Shown here: positions 1 through 9,718 of the stretch, piece by piece
How the letters are laid out: each line of letters opens with the position of its first letter
Numbering within the stretch: the first letter of the stretch is position 1
Origin: Campylobacterota bacterium
GTDB taxonomy: Bacteria > Campylobacterota > Campylobacteria > Campylobacterales > Nitratiruptoraceae
Reading direction: 5' to 3'
Assembly: GCA_013153095.1 (NCBI GenBank)
Contig: JAADFB010000028.1
Span: forward strand, 1 to 37,382
DNA length: 37,382 nucleotides
Program-made: the position numbers and the translations under genes
Notes under the pieces: generated by a model
What the model was told of the DNA's origin: nothing
Database searches by the model: none
Seen by the model: only the letters and a program-made list of their open reading frames with translations

Positions 1-1
1 A

Positions 2-571
2 AATCGAATCTCCAAAGATAAAATATTAATCAGCGAGGGGGTAGTTGACCATCTAGACCACTCTTCCCCTAAGCAGTTTGAGGGTGGAAAGTTGGGAGTT
101 GATGCAACAGGCAAAGAGGTTGAAGAAGGGGTTGAGGAGCTGTTAGAGGATGAGGTGTTATTGAAAAAGTTGAAAGGGGTGGATCCAAACATCTTAAAAC
201 TAAAGCAGTATAAAAAAGAGACAAAAAACCCAATAGTGGTAGTGGAGTATAAAAAAGAAGCTCCCGTTCCCTTACTTTTTAAAAAGCTAGATTCTTTTAA
301 AAAACATATAAAAATCTTAATAGTTGTAGACGAAGATAGTAAAAACCCCTATATGCTGGTTTGGAGAGTAAGCAATAGTATAGATGCAAAAAGAGATGTT
401 TTCTTAGAGCCGTTCATTATGGTAGATGCGACCAAGAAGGATAAGAAGATAGATAATTTTCCTAGAGTTTGGCCTCAAGAAGTGTTTTGTTCTAAAGAGG
501 TGCTGGAGAGGTTAGAAAAGATGGAGTTGATCGAATTAGATAGAGAATTTTTAGAAAGGTTTAGAATTTGA
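2..571 (+). CDS. UbiD-family decarboxylase (menaquinone-biosynthesis type), C-terminal part, truncated by window edge
   Basis: Frame open from nt 2 (NRISKDKILISEGVVDHLDHSSPKQFEGGKLGVDATGK...), with UbiD C-terminal motifs 'KLGVDATGK' and 'LFKKLDSFKKHIKILIVVDEDSKNPYMLVWRVSNSID'. The ORF-track start at 92 is an internal TTG. Confidence 0.8.
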   Translation, partial: NRISKDKILISEGVVDHLDHSSPKQFEGGKLGVDATGKEVEEGVEELLEDEVLLKKLKGVDPNILKLKQYKKETKNPIVVVEYKKEAPVPLLFKKLDSFKKHIKILIVVDEDSKNPYMLVWRVSNSIDAKRDVFLEPFIMVDATKKDKKIDNFPRVWPQEVFCSKEVLERLEKMELIELDREFLERFRI

Positions 572-813
572 GAATTGATAAGTTTATGAACGCGGTTAAT
601 ATCGTAAAAAGACGCAGTATCGCCCAAGATATGTTAAAAAATGGGGTAGTTTATCTTAACAACTCGTTAGCAAAAGCCAGCAAAGAGGTAAAAGTTGGAG
701 ATGTAATTACGATAAAGTTTTTAGATGGTCAAAAAAGTTACAAGGTTTTACAAATTCCTACAACTAAAAATATTCCAAAAGCTAAGATGGAGGAGTATGT
801 AAAGAGATTATAG
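568..813 (+). CDS. S4-domain RNA-binding protein (RqcP/Hsp15-like)
   Basis: 81 aa, MRIDKFMNAVNIVKRRSIAQDMLKNGVVYLNNSLAKASKEVKVGDVITI is a typical S4 fold; TTG start overlaps the upstream stop. Confidence 0.85.
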   Translation: MRIDKFMNAVNIVKRRSIAQDMLKNGVVYLNNSLAKASKEVKVGDVITIKFLDGQKSYKVLQIPTTKNIPKAKMEEYVKRL

Positions 814-861
814 CTTAAAGTAAGTTTAATCTCCCTTCCTTAAAACTTTTAGATCGATTTT

Positions 862-870
862 TGTTACAAT
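862..870 (+). promoter_or_regulatory. Extended -10 (TGTTACAAT) upstream of trpD
   Basis: TG-n-TACAAT 19 nt before ATG 890 in a 76-nt intergenic gap; no clear -35. Confidence 0.5.
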
Positions 871-889
871 TACGGAAAAAGGGAGAGGA

Positions 890-1852
890 ATGTTTAAAAA
901 GCTTTTTGCCAATGAATTAACCAAAGAGGAAGCTAAACAGTTTCTAATCCAACTTTATGAAAAAGGAGAGAGCGCTAAAGAGATCGCACAAGCCGCTAAG
1001 ATTATGCGAGATCACTCTATAAAACTTCCCATTCCTAAAGAGTTACAAGATAGATTAATTGATGTGGTAGGTACGGGAGGAGATAGAAGTGGAACTTTTA
1101 ACATCTCTACCACAGTAGCTTTACTCCTTCCTGCTTTGGGTTGTTATGTAGCAAAACACGGAAATAGAAGCGTAACAAGTAAAAGCGGTAGCGCGGATAT
1201 GTTGGAAGCGTTGGGGATAGAGTTAAATCTAACCCCCTCCCAGCAGGTAAAACTTTTAGAAAAGACCGGATTTTGTTTTATCTTTGCCAAAAACCATCAC
1301 CCTGTTATGAAGCATATTATGCCTATTAGAAAAGAGATACCTCATCGCACCATCTTTAACCTCTTAGGCCCTCTAACCAATCCAGCAGGAGCCAAAAAGT
1401 ATCTTTTAGGAGTATTTGATAAGGAGTTTGTTCCCAAAATGGCAAAAGCTTTAAAAGAGTTGGGAGCAAAAAGAGCGATTGTACTAAGTAGTGAGGATAG
1501 AATGGATGAGGCTAGTATTAGCGCTCCAACTTTTCTAGCCAAATTGGAAGATGGAGAAATTACCTATTTTACCATTACCCCTAAAGATGCAAATCTTCAC
1601 ACCTATCCAAAAGAGGAGATTTTAGGAGGGGATGCTGTTGTAAACGCCTCTATCACCAAAAAGATCCTAGAAGGGGAAGAGAAAGGGGCAAAACTGGAAG
1701 TGGTGCTTTTAAATACCGCTTTAGCTTTGATGGCCAATGGAACTACTCAAAGTTTACAAGAGGGGGTTGAGGTAGCAAGGGAAGCGATTGAGAGTAAAAA
1801 AGCAAAAAGAAAGCTAGAAGAGATTATTGAAGTTAGTAAGGAACTGGTGTGA
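890..1852 (+). CDS. trpD: Anthranilate phosphoribosyltransferase
   Basis: Motifs VVGTGGDRSGTFNIST, KHGNRSVTSKSGSADMLEALG, RTIFNLLGPLTNPA. Confidence 0.95.
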   Translation: MFKKLFANELTKEEAKQFLIQLYEKGESAKEIAQAAKIMRDHSIKLPIPKELQDRLIDVVGTGGDRSGTFNISTTVALLLPALGCYVAKHGNRSVTSKSGSADMLEALGIELNLTPSQQVKLLEKTGFCFIFAKNHHPVMKHIMPIRKEIPHRTIFNLLGPLTNPAGAKKYLLGVFDKEFVPKMAKALKELGAKRAIVLSSEDRMDEASISAPTFLAKLEDGEITYFTITPKDANLHTYPKEEILGGDAVVNASITKKILEGEEKGAKLEVVLLNTALALMANGTTQSLQEGVEVAREAIESKKAKRKLEEIIEVSKELV

Positions 1853-2253
1853 AGATCGAAGCGGGAGAGAGGGAGTTAAAGCGGGTGGTAGAGTGTATTG
1901 AGCGTCAAGATAAAAGAGTTATTTTATTGCAGGGAACGTTAGGAAGTGGAAAGACAACTTTAGTTAAAGCGTTTGCAAAAAGATTTGGGGAGGAGGGGGT
2001 CACCTCTCCCACCTTTTCGATCCAGCAAGTTTACGGAAATAATATTTACCATTACGATCTTTACAATGTAGGGACAAAAAAGTTTATGGAGTTAGGATTG
2101 TTTGAAGAGCTGGTAAAAGAGGGGTGGCATTTTATCGAGTGGGCAGATGAGGAGTTAGAGGAGCTTTTAGAAGTGATTGGGATAGAGTTTTTAAAAGTTA
2201 TAATAACCCCTTTAAGCGAGAGTAAAAGAGAGTATCAATGCATCGACTCATAG
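1849..2253 (+). CDS. tsaE: tRNA threonylcarbamoyladenosine biosynthesis ATPase TsaE
   Basis: Walker A LLQGTLGSGKTTLVK, 'VTSPTFSIQQVY', 'HYDLYNV', 'FIEWADE'; GTG start overlaps trpD stop. Confidence 0.93.
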   Translation: MKIEAGERELKRVVECIERQDKRVILLQGTLGSGKTTLVKAFAKRFGEEGVTSPTFSIQQVYGNNIYHYDLYNVGTKKFMELGLFEELVKEGWHFIEWADEELEELLEVIGIEFLKVIITPLSESKREYQCIDS

Positions 2254-2960
2254 CTGAAAAACTTGTTAGACGGATAAAAAATAAAGTGATCGTTAAAGGG
2301 GTAAATTTAGAGGTTAGAAGTGGGGAGATAGTTGGGCTTTTAGGACCAAATGGAGCGGGTAAAACTACCACCTTTTATATGATTTGCGGTTTGGTAAAGC
2401 CTAGTGAGGGGAAAGTTTATATCGATGAAGAAGATGTCACTGAACTACCTTTACATCTAAAAGCTAAAAAAGGAATCGGTTATCTACCTCAGGAATCTAG
2501 TGTTTTTAAAGATTTGACGGTTGAAGAGAACCTCTTTATTGCGGCGGAAGCAGCCTATAAAGATAAAGAAAAACAGCGCAAAGCGGTTGAGGAGATGTTG
2601 GAACTTTTTAATATTGAACCTATTCGCCATAGAAGGGGAAATGAGTTAAGTGGTGGAGAAAGAAGAAGGTGTGAGATTGCTAGAGCGTTGGTAATTCGTC
2701 CTAGATTTTTGCTTTTGGATGAACCGTTTGCAGGAGTTGATCCAATCGCTGTAGGAGATATTCAAAACATCGTAAAAGAGTTAAAAATTTCTGGGATAGG
2801 AGTGTTAATTACCGATCACAATGTTAGAGAAACGCTAGATGTGTGTGATTGGGCGTATGTGTTAAAAGATGGAAGGATTTTAGCTAGTGGAAGTAGCCAC
2901 GATGTGGCAAGAGACCCATTAGTTAAAAAGTACTACTTAGGAGAGAGTTTTGTCTTCTAG
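2238..2960 (+). CDS. lptB: LPS export ABC transporter ATP-binding protein
   Basis: LGPNGAGKTTTFYMICGLVKPSEG, LSGGERRRCEIARAL, LLLDEPFAGVDPIAVGDIQ, LITDHNVRETL. Confidence 0.95.
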   Translation: MHRLIAEKLVRRIKNKVIVKGVNLEVRSGEIVGLLGPNGAGKTTTFYMICGLVKPSEGKVYIDEEDVTELPLHLKAKKGIGYLPQESSVFKDLTVEENLFIAAEAAYKDKEKQRKAVEEMLELFNIEPIRHRRGNELSGGERRRCEIARALVIRPRFLLLDEPFAGVDPIAVGDIQNIVKELKISGIGVLITDHNVRETLDVCDWAYVLKDGRILASGSSHDVARDPLVKKYYLGESFVF

Positions 2961-3696
2961 TTTAAAAGAGCAGTTAGAAAGAGAGTATCAACGGTTTAAT
3001 TCTGAATTTGGTTTAGCAACCCCCGATCCTATCTGGGTAGCCAGAGAGTTTAAAGATGAAAAGGTAGCTTTAACTGCCGCACTTTTTGCCTATGGGAATG
3101 CTAAAAGGATAGTGAAATTTTTAAAGGGGTTGGATTTTAAACTGCTCTTGGAAGGAAGTGAAAAAGAGATATTAAAAACTACCGCCTATTACCGTTTTCA
3201 AAAACCTTTAGATGTAGCTAACTTTTTTATCACTCTTAAACGCGCTACCTCTTTAAAAGAGATTTTTTTAAAAGGTTACCGAAAGGAACACAATGTTTTG
3301 GAAGGGTTAAAAGAGTTGATTAGTTACCTAAAGTCACTAAACTCTTACTCTTCATATGGATATAATTTTTTATTGGGTTCTCCCCCTAGTAAAATTTCGG
3401 GCGGTTCACCTTATAAACGGTGGAATATGTTTTTACGCTGGATGGTTAGAAAAGATAATATCGATTTAGGACTTTGGGGTGATGAGGTTAGAAAAAGCGA
3501 TCTTTTAATCCCTTTGGATACTCACACCTTTAAAGTTTCTTCAAAACTTGGACTTTTAAAGAGAAAAACTTATGATTTAAAAGCGGTTCTAGAATTAACC
3601 AATAAACTTAAAGAGTTTGACCCAAATGATCCCACAAAATACGACTTTGCCCTCTATAGAATGGGACAAAAGGGGTTAAGTTTAGACTCTTTTTAG
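2950..3696 (+). CDS. TIGR02757 (DUF2400) family protein
   Basis: Family-like pattern 'ALTAALFAYGNAKRI', 'YKRWNMFLRWMVRKDNIDLGLW', 'LLIPLDTHTFKVSSKLGLLKRKTYDLKAVLELTNKLKEFDPNDPTKYDFALYRMGQ'; TTG start overlapping lptB. Confidence 0.8.
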   Translation: MSSSLKEQLEREYQRFNSEFGLATPDPIWVAREFKDEKVALTAALFAYGNAKRIVKFLKGLDFKLLLEGSEKEILKTTAYYRFQKPLDVANFFITLKRATSLKEIFLKGYRKEHNVLEGLKELISYLKSLNSYSSYGYNFLLGSPPSKISGGSPYKRWNMFLRWMVRKDNIDLGLWGDEVRKSDLLIPLDTHTFKVSSKLGLLKRKTYDLKAVLELTNKLKEFDPNDPTKYDFALYRMGQKGLSLDSF

Positions 3697-3741
3697 CTAA
3701 CATTGGATAGAATTAGCAAAATTTTATCAATAGGAGAATAG

Positions 3742-4422
3742 ATGGAGGGAATTTTTACCTTTTTTGGGGCAATCTCCCACAACCACACCTTTGTATTTAT
3801 CGCCCATATGCTCCTGACGGCGATAATTGTATTAGTGATAGCCAAACTGGCCACGCGATCTTTAAAAACTGTACCTACCGGCTGTCAGAATGTGATGGAG
3901 GCGTATTTAGAAGGTGTTAAGGCGATGGGAAAAGATGTTATTGGTGAAACTTACGCTTTAAAATATCTCCCCCTAGTTGCAACTTTGGGTTTATTTATTT
4001 TTGTAGCTAATATCTTAGGAATTATCCCCGGTTTTGAGTCTCCATCAGGAAATATCAATTTTACTTTAGCTTTAGCGTTGATTGTGTTTCTTTATTACAA
4101 CTTTGAAGGAATTAGAAAAAACGGTTTTAAAAAATATTTTGCTCACTTTGCAGGACCTGTAAAAGCCCTCTCTCCTCTAATGTTTCCAATTGAGATAGTT
4201 TCCCACATCTCTAGAATTATCTCTCTCTCTTTCCGACTCTTTGGTAATATCAAGGGTGACGATCTTTTCTTGTGGGTGTTGTTGATGCTAGCCCCTTGGA
4301 TCATTCCTCTTCCCGGCTTTGCGTTACTACTTTTTAGTGCATTTTTACAAACATTTATCTTTATGATTTTAACCTATGTGTATTTAGCGGGAGCTGTACT
4401 ATTGCACGAGGAGTCTTTGTAA
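3742..4422 (+). CDS. atpB: F0F1 ATP synthase subunit A
   Basis: '[13 protein letters not shown]', '[28 protein letters not shown]' with the conserved a-subunit Arg, '[19 protein letters not shown]'. Confidence 0.95.
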   Translation: MEGIFTFFGAISHNHTFVFIAHMLLTAIIVLVIAKLATRSLKTVPTGCQNVMEAYLEGVKAMGKDVIGETYALKYLPLVATLGLFIFVANILGIIPGFESPSGNINFTLALALIVFLYYNFEGIRKNGFKKYFAHFAGPVKALSPLMFPIEIVSHISRIISLSFRLFGNIKGDDLFLWVLLMLAPWIIPLPGFALLLFSAFLQTFIFMILTYVYLAGAVLLHEESL

Positions 4423-4425
4423 AAG

Positions 4426-4689
4426 ATGTTACCCCTCTCTTGGTTAGAAGGCGTTATCAGTTTCCTCCTAGGCGTCCTTTGGACGCTTCTTGTGCTTACG
4501 GCTATTTTAACCTTTATTGCGCTTTTTAAAAACGGGGTTTTGTTCGCGCTGGTAGTGAGTATCATAACTGCTTCTATTTGGTTAATTTTTATAGTTCTCT
4601 TAGAGATGGCAAATCTACAGATTGAAAAGCTTAAAGAGTTAAAAAAACAGACTAAGCTGCTTCAAGCGATCAAAAACTCTCTAAAATGA
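4426..4689 (+). CDS. Small two-TM membrane protein downstream of atpB
   Basis: 87 aa; two hydrophobic helices followed by a charged helical tail; begins 4 nt after atpB stop. Confidence 0.7.
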   Translation: MLPLSWLEGVISFLLGVLWTLLVLTAILTFIALFKNGVLFALVVSIITASIWLIFIVLLEMANLQIEKLKELKKQTKLLQAIKNSLK

Positions 4690-5219
4690 TCTCTTACGCT
4701 ATTAGCGATCCCCTTGTTTACTCCCAAAACCAACTGAGATTTAAAAAAAGAACTCAAACAGTTTTAAAAAGAAAACAACCTACCTATTTTCTTCTACGGG
4801 ATAAACAAAATCCTAAACTTTACTCTTTAGCAAAAAGTTTAAAGGCTTTAAAGTTTAAAAAGTTTCTAATTAGCCAAGAGATAGAGATAGCGAGAAAGTT
4901 TAACTTTTTTGGTGTTCATCTAACCTCTTCTCAACTTCACCTAATCCCTAAAGCTAGAAGGGCAAAACTGTTTGTAGTAGTAAGTACCCATTCTGTAGAG
5001 GAAATTAAAAAAGCAAAAAAGCTTAGGGCGAACTTGGTAACTTTTAGTCCAATCTTTCCAACTCCAAATAAGGGAGAACCCAAAGGGGTAAAGGTGTTAA
5101 GAAAAGCTAAAGTAAAAACAAAGTTTCCCATTCTAGCTTTAGGAGGAGTTGTGAGTAAAAAAGAGGTGGCAAAGATTAAAAACAAAGCAGCAGGATTTGC
5201 TTCAATTAGATACTTTTAA
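4686..5219 (+). CDS. Thiamine phosphate synthase-like (ThiE/TenI) protein
   Basis: TIM-barrel TMP-synthase pattern 'GVHLTSSQL', 'VVSTHSVEEIKKAKKLRANLVTFSPIFPTPNKG', 'FPILALGGV'. Confidence 0.75.
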   Translation: MISYAISDPLVYSQNQLRFKKRTQTVLKRKQPTYFLLRDKQNPKLYSLAKSLKALKFKKFLISQEIEIARKFNFFGVHLTSSQLHLIPKARRAKLFVVVSTHSVEEIKKAKKLRANLVTFSPIFPTPNKGEPKGVKVLRKAKVKTKFPILALGGVVSKKEVAKIKNKAAGFASIRYF

Positions 5220-6622
5220 ATTGGAATAAATAGTTGATGGTGCATTGAAAGCTTATAAAAGAGAGATTCAGGATCGGTGCAAAAGAGATTGAAAGGGTTT
5301 GCTTTCACAACTTTTTTACTAAAGGGATAAACCAGTAAAGAAGGTGGTTCTTTTCGTAAAGTTCTAATAAGGTTGGTTTTTGCTTTTTTGATTTCAATCG
5401 GTTTTGAGAAGATATTGGCTAAATTTTCAAAATGTTCGATTAACCTCATATCGATAGGTGAGTTGGATTGAAAATCCTCATAAAGTTTTAGTTTCAGCTT
5501 CAACTGAATCGCAATATCAAACAAAATTGAGGAGATATTTTCTACCGAAGGGTTTCCTGTTAAGGGAAGGTACACCTCTTTTACTTTTTCAAAGGGGTAA
5601 CTAGAAAGGGAGATAACCGGCTTTGCAAAAAGGTAAAGCAACTTTCTATACTCTTTTTTAAAAAACAGCTCTTGAGGAACTAGGAAAAGTCCAATTTTAT
5701 GGACTTTAAAATCGTTTTGAAGCAGGTCTAAAGAGGGACGATAAAAGTAATCTATTATCACCTCAACAGTTTTGCTATCGTAACTCCGTAAAAACTCTAA
5801 TGTTTTTATATCGGTAGGATTTGCAACCCTTACAATCAACTTTTTATCTTTTAATTTTGAGTGAAGATAGATAGCTCCTAACATCAACTCTTTTATCCGT
5901 TTAGGTCTATTTTTTTCCATATCGATAAAAAGGTAGCTATCCCTTCCAAAAGGCATAGGAAACTGCCCTACCTCCCGTTTTATAGATTTAAAAATCTCGA
6001 GTAAAATTTGAGGTTTCCCCACTAAGAGCAAAATATCGTTGGGTAAAATCATCGTATCGCTTGAAGGAAGTACGATCCTATTGTCACGATAGATAGCCGC
6101 AATTCTCCAATCTCTTTGTTCAATAGAACCCACATGTCTATAAACGTAACTGCTACCGATAGGAACTAACACCTCCATCACATCCCCAATACCCAATCCC
6201 ACATTTCTAGCTACTACCGGGACGTTGGGAAGATGATCTTCAACTCTACTTGCTAAAATCTCATTTGCATCCAGCCTAATAAAATTCTTTCCCTCTAACT
6301 CTAAATTCCAGCGATCCAAAACTATAACTGTTACATTTTTATCCAACTCTCTAACATTTTTAAAAGAGGCGTAGGTATCTATTTTGGTAGCTAGGACAAT
6401 AATCACCTCTTTATATTTTTTGCTAAAAAGCTTAGAAAGTTTTATAAAAGAGGTTGGATCGAAATGGTAAAAGTGAAGATTCTCTTTAGATTCTTTTGGA
6501 AGAATCTCTTCATCGGTGTACACAATGTGGTACTCATTTTTGGAGATAAAAGTTTTAACCAATCTTCTTAGGAAATATTTTGCTACAATTCCATCAGCCA
6601 GTATCAAAACCCGTTGCACCAT
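5216..6622 (-). CDS. TrkA-type (COG3400-like) protein with N-terminal nucleotide-binding-like and TrkA-C-like regions
   Basis: 468 aa; 'VQRVLILADGIVAKYFLRRLVKT' resembles an NAD-binding start; TrkA-C-like 'VMEVLVPIGSSYVYRHVGSI...RIAAIYRDNRIVLPSSDTMILPNDILLLVG'. Confidence 0.75.
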   Translation of the reverse strand: MVQRVLILADGIVAKYFLRRLVKTFISKNEYHIVYTDEEILPKESKENLHFYHFDPTSFIKLSKLFSKKYKEVIIVLATKIDTYASFKNVRELDKNVTVIVLDRWNLELEGKNFIRLDANEILASRVEDHLPNVPVVARNVGLGIGDVMEVLVPIGSSYVYRHVGSIEQRDWRIAAIYRDNRIVLPSSDTMILPNDILLLVGKPQILLEIFKSIKREVGQFPMPFGRDSYLFIDMEKNRPKRIKELMLGAIYLHSKLKDKKLIVRVANPTDIKTLEFLRSYDSKTVEVIIDYFYRPSLDLLQNDFKVHKIGLFLVPQELFFKKEYRKLLYLFAKPVISLSSYPFEKVKEVYLPLTGNPSVENISSILFDIAIQLKLKLKLYEDFQSNSPIDMRLIEHFENLANIFSKPIEIKKAKTNLIRTLRKEPPSLLVYPFSKKVVKANPFNLFCTDPESLFYKLSMHHQLFIPI

Positions 6623-6644
6623 CTGCCTTTAAAAAGGATCTATT

Positions 6645-7763
6645 TTGCAGTTTCACCTTGATGCCACCTGCAATCTTGCTAGAGCTTGCACACTAATAAC
6701 TAAACATTCTACCATAAAAACCCCCATCTTTATGCCTGTAGGAACAGCTGCAAGTGTAAAATCGTTAGACTCTAAAGATTTGATAGACTTACTCGATACT
6801 TCTATTATCCTAGCTAATACTTACCATCTTTATCTAAGACCAGGAGATGAGGTAATTGCTTCTTTTGGGGGGTTACACCAGTTTACAAATTACCCAAAAA
6901 GCTTTTTAACAGATAGTGGCGGTTTTCAAGCCTTTAGTTTGAGTCAAATTTCAAAGATTTTTGATGAGGGAATAGAGTTTAAAAGCCATATCGACGGCTC
7001 AAAACATCTCTTTACCCCTAAAAAAGTTATAGATATTCAGTACAATTTAAATAGCGATATTATGATGGTTTTAGATGATTTAATTGCACTTCCCGCATCT
7101 AAAGAGAGGGTAAAACTTTCTATAGAGAGAACTATTAAATGGGCAAAAGAGTCTCTTTCTTACCATCAACAGTTAGGAGCTAAAAACAACCTTTTTGCAA
7201 TTATTCAAGGTGGCATAAATTTAGAGTTTAGAAAAAGGTGTGCAGAAGAACTTGCGCAGATGGAATTTGATGGATTTGCAATAGGGGGGTTGAGTGTGGG
7301 AGAAGAAAACAGTAAGATGTATGAAGTTGTGGAGTGGACAACCCAATTTATGCCTGTAGAAAAACCGCGCTATCTGATGGGGGTTGGAACTCCTGAGGAC
7401 CTGGTAGAAGCTATCGAGAGAGGGGTGGATATGTTTGATTGTGTGATGCCTACAAGAAATGCAAGAAACGGCACCCTCTTTACAACTTTTGGAAGGTTAA
7501 ATATTAAATCTTCCAAACATAAAAAAAGCTCCCATCCAATCGATCCTAATTGCAACTGTTACACCTGTAAAAACTACTCCTTAGGTTATCTTCATCATCT
7601 TTTTAAAGCTAAAGAACTAACCTATTACCGTCTAGCTTCCTTACACAATCTTTACTATTATCTTAATTTGATGAAAGAGGCTAGAGAGGCTATAATTGAA
7701 AACCGCTATCCCTCTTTTAAAAAGGAGTTTTACCAAAGGAGAGAAGATGAAACTAGGGGTTAA
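6645..7763 (+). CDS. tgt: Queuine tRNA-ribosyltransferase
   Basis: '[16 protein letters not shown]', '[14 protein letters not shown]', '[13 protein letters not shown]', '[34 protein letters not shown]', zinc motif '[17 protein letters not shown]'. Confidence 0.95.
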   Translation: MQFHLDATCNLARACTLITKHSTIKTPIFMPVGTAASVKSLDSKDLIDLLDTSIILANTYHLYLRPGDEVIASFGGLHQFTNYPKSFLTDSGGFQAFSLSQISKIFDEGIEFKSHIDGSKHLFTPKKVIDIQYNLNSDIMMVLDDLIALPASKERVKLSIERTIKWAKESLSYHQQLGAKNNLFAIIQGGINLEFRKRCAEELAQMEFDGFAIGGLSVGEENSKMYEVVEWTTQFMPVEKPRYLMGVGTPEDLVEAIERGVDMFDCVMPTRNARNGTLFTTFGRLNIKSSKHKKSSHPIDPNCNCYTCKNYSLGYLHHLFKAKELTYYRLASLHNLYYYLNLMKEAREAIIENRYPSFKKEFYQRREDETRG

Positions 7764-8544
7764 TATCGATCATATTGCAGTCTTACGGGAAGCTAGAAAG
7801 ATTAACGACCCCGATCCTATCCAAGCCTTAGGAGTAGCTAAGTTAGCAGGAGCAGATCAAATAACTATCCACCTTAGAGAAGACCGTCGCCATATCAACG
7901 ATTTTGACGCAAAGAGGGTTGTGGAATTAAGCCCCTTACCGGTAAATATTGAGTGTAGTATCGATGAGGAGATTATTGAGATAATTTCTAGTTTAAAACC
8001 GCATCGCGCTACCCTCGTTCCAGAGAAAAGAGAAGAGGTTACAACGGAGGGGGGATTAGATGTAATTGAGAAATTTGACAAAATTGAGCAAGCTATCCAA
8101 AAACTGCATAAAAACGAGATAGATGTAAGCCTCTTCATCGATCCCAACTTTGAAATTATTTCAGCTTGTGCAGAAGCGGGGGCGGATATGGTAGAACTTC
8201 ATACCGGTGAATACGCCAACATCTACGCGATGCTTTATTCCAATCTTCCCCATACTCCCCACTCAATAAAAGAGTTGGAACTTTCTAGAAAAGAGTTACG
8301 AGAAAAGCTTTTTCAATCTCTAAGTGAGTTGGAAAACTCGGCCTTATACGGTTCTAGAGCGGGATTATTGATCGCAGCAGGACACGGATTAAACTATCAA
8401 AATGTAACCACAATCGCAACTTTACCTAATATTGTGGAACTAAACATTGGACAAAGCATTATCGCTAGAAGTGTATGGGTAGGTTTTGAGCAAGCAGTTA
8501 GAGAGATGAAGGTATTGATTGATGAAGCCTGTTATAGCGGTTAG
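7747..8544 (+). CDS. pdxJ: Pyridoxine 5'-phosphate synthase
   Basis: [18 protein letters not shown]..., '[14 protein letters not shown]', 'ELHTGEYA', '[10 protein letters not shown]'. The track ORF starts at 7696, but the conserved N-terminus begins at ATG 7747. Confidence 0.95.
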   Translation: MKLGVNIDHIAVLREARKINDPDPIQALGVAKLAGADQITIHLREDRRHINDFDAKRVVELSPLPVNIECSIDEEIIEIISSLKPHRATLVPEKREEVTTEGGLDVIEKFDKIEQAIQKLHKNEIDVSLFIDPNFEIISACAEAGADMVELHTGEYANIYAMLYSNLPHTPHSIKELELSRKELREKLFQSLSELENSALYGSRAGLLIAAGHGLNYQNVTTIATLPNIVELNIGQSIIARSVWVGFEQAVREMKVLIDEACYSG

Positions 8545-9433
8545 CGTTGGGGATGTAAACGGAGTAGGGTTTGAGATCATTTTAAAAGCGCACTCAACTA
8601 TTAAAGAGTGGTGTACCCCTCTTTACTTTACAAACTATGAGATGTTAAAACAAGCGGCTACACTCTTAAATCTTCCTATTCCTAAAGATATAGAAATTGA
8701 ATATATCGATGGGGATTTTAAAATCAAGCCGGGAAAAGTATCGGCTAAAAGTGGAGCTTACAGTTTTAGATCGTTTCAAAAAGCGTTAAATTTTACCGAA
8801 GTTGGAGTATCAAAAGCTTTAGTTACTCTTCCTATCCATAAAAAAGCGTGGGAGAAGGCAAAACTTCCCTACAAAGGACATACCCATTACATCGCAACCC
8901 ACTTTAACACCTCAGCGATAATGATGTTGGGAGGGAGAGAGCTTTTTGTTGCCCTGTTTACTGAACATATCCCCTTAAAGAAAGTGGCTAAAAGAATTAA
9001 AAAAAAGCCTTTAACCTCTTTTCTTTACAACTTTTACACTTCTCAAAAACCTTCAAAAGTGGGAGTATTAGGACTGAACCCCCATGCTGGAGATGGTGGA
9101 GTGTTGGGGGATGAGGAGAAGATAATTAAAAAAGCGATCCAAAAAGTTAATAAAAGAGTTGGGAAAGAGGTGTTTGTAGGTCCGTTAGTTCCAGATATTG
9201 CCTTTACTCCTCATCTTAGAAAAAAGTTTAACTATCTTGTAGCGATGTATCACGATCAAGGGTTGGCTCCTTTAAAAGCGCTCTATTTTGATGAAGCGAT
9301 AAATGTAACTTTAAATATCCCCATCCTTAGAACCTCTGTAGATCACGGTACCGCCTTTGATATAGCTTATAAAAACAGAGCCGATCCCACCAGCTTTATC
9401 AATGCGGTTAAATTTGCCCTAACCTCTTCTTAA
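8522..9433 (+). CDS. pdxA: 4-hydroxythreonine-4-phosphate dehydrogenase
   Basis: '[14 protein letters not shown]', 'GHTHYIATHF', 'VGVLGLNPHAGDGGVLGDEE', 'GPLVPDIAF', 'MYHDQGLAPLKAL', 'RTSVDHGTAFDIAYKNRAD'. Start could be TTG 8519 or ATG 8522. Confidence 0.95.
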   Translation: MKPVIAVSVGDVNGVGFEIILKAHSTIKEWCTPLYFTNYEMLKQAATLLNLPIPKDIEIEYIDGDFKIKPGKVSAKSGAYSFRSFQKALNFTEVGVSKALVTLPIHKKAWEKAKLPYKGHTHYIATHFNTSAIMMLGGRELFVALFTEHIPLKKVAKRIKKKPLTSFLYNFYTSQKPSKVGVLGLNPHAGDGGVLGDEEKIIKKAIQKVNKRVGKEVFVGPLVPDIAFTPHLRKKFNYLVAMYHDQGLAPLKALYFDEAINVTLNIPILRTSVDHGTAFDIAYKNRADPTSFINAVKFALTSS

Positions 9434-9716
9434 CCGATTCCACTTTTTGTTTAAGGCGGTTGGTTTTGGAAGGACGAATATCAAACTTTACAACCCCATA
9501 CACCCGCCTGCTTCCCATCTTCTCCAATACTTCATACATTTTTGGAATCAACGAAGTTAATTCTTCTAGCTTCTCTGCCTCAAGAACGGTTCCCATAGGT
9601 GTTAACTGATACTCCAAACCGCTCTCTTTAATAACCTCTATCACTTTAGCTACATATTTACTTTTGCTCTCCCCTACATCCGTAGGAAAGAGGGCGATCT
9701 CCATTAAAACGCTCAT
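9408..9716 (-). CDS. MTH1187-family (YkoF-like, UPF0045) thiamine-binding protein
   Basis: 102 aa; 'VLMEIALFPTDVGESKSKYVAKVIEVIKESGLEYQLTPMGTVLEAE', 'RVYGVVKFDIRPSK'. Confidence 0.85.
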   Translation of the reverse strand: MSVLMEIALFPTDVGESKSKYVAKVIEVIKESGLEYQLTPMGTVLEAEKLEELTSLIPKMYEVLEKMGSRRVYGVVKFDIRPSKTNRLKQKVESVKKRLGQI

Positions 9717-9718
9717 CT

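Noticed and set aside
4200-4232. TCTCTCTC microsatellite in atpB
   Set aside because: Encodes the conserved '[13 protein letters not shown]' segment, including the essential Arg region; short and constrained by protein sequence.
6867-7289. G6 tracts in tgt (6867-6872 and 7284-7289) as possible phase-variable homopolymers
   Set aside because: Phase-variable tracts in Campylobacterota are usually G8 or longer; these are short and in a housekeeping gene with an intact frame.
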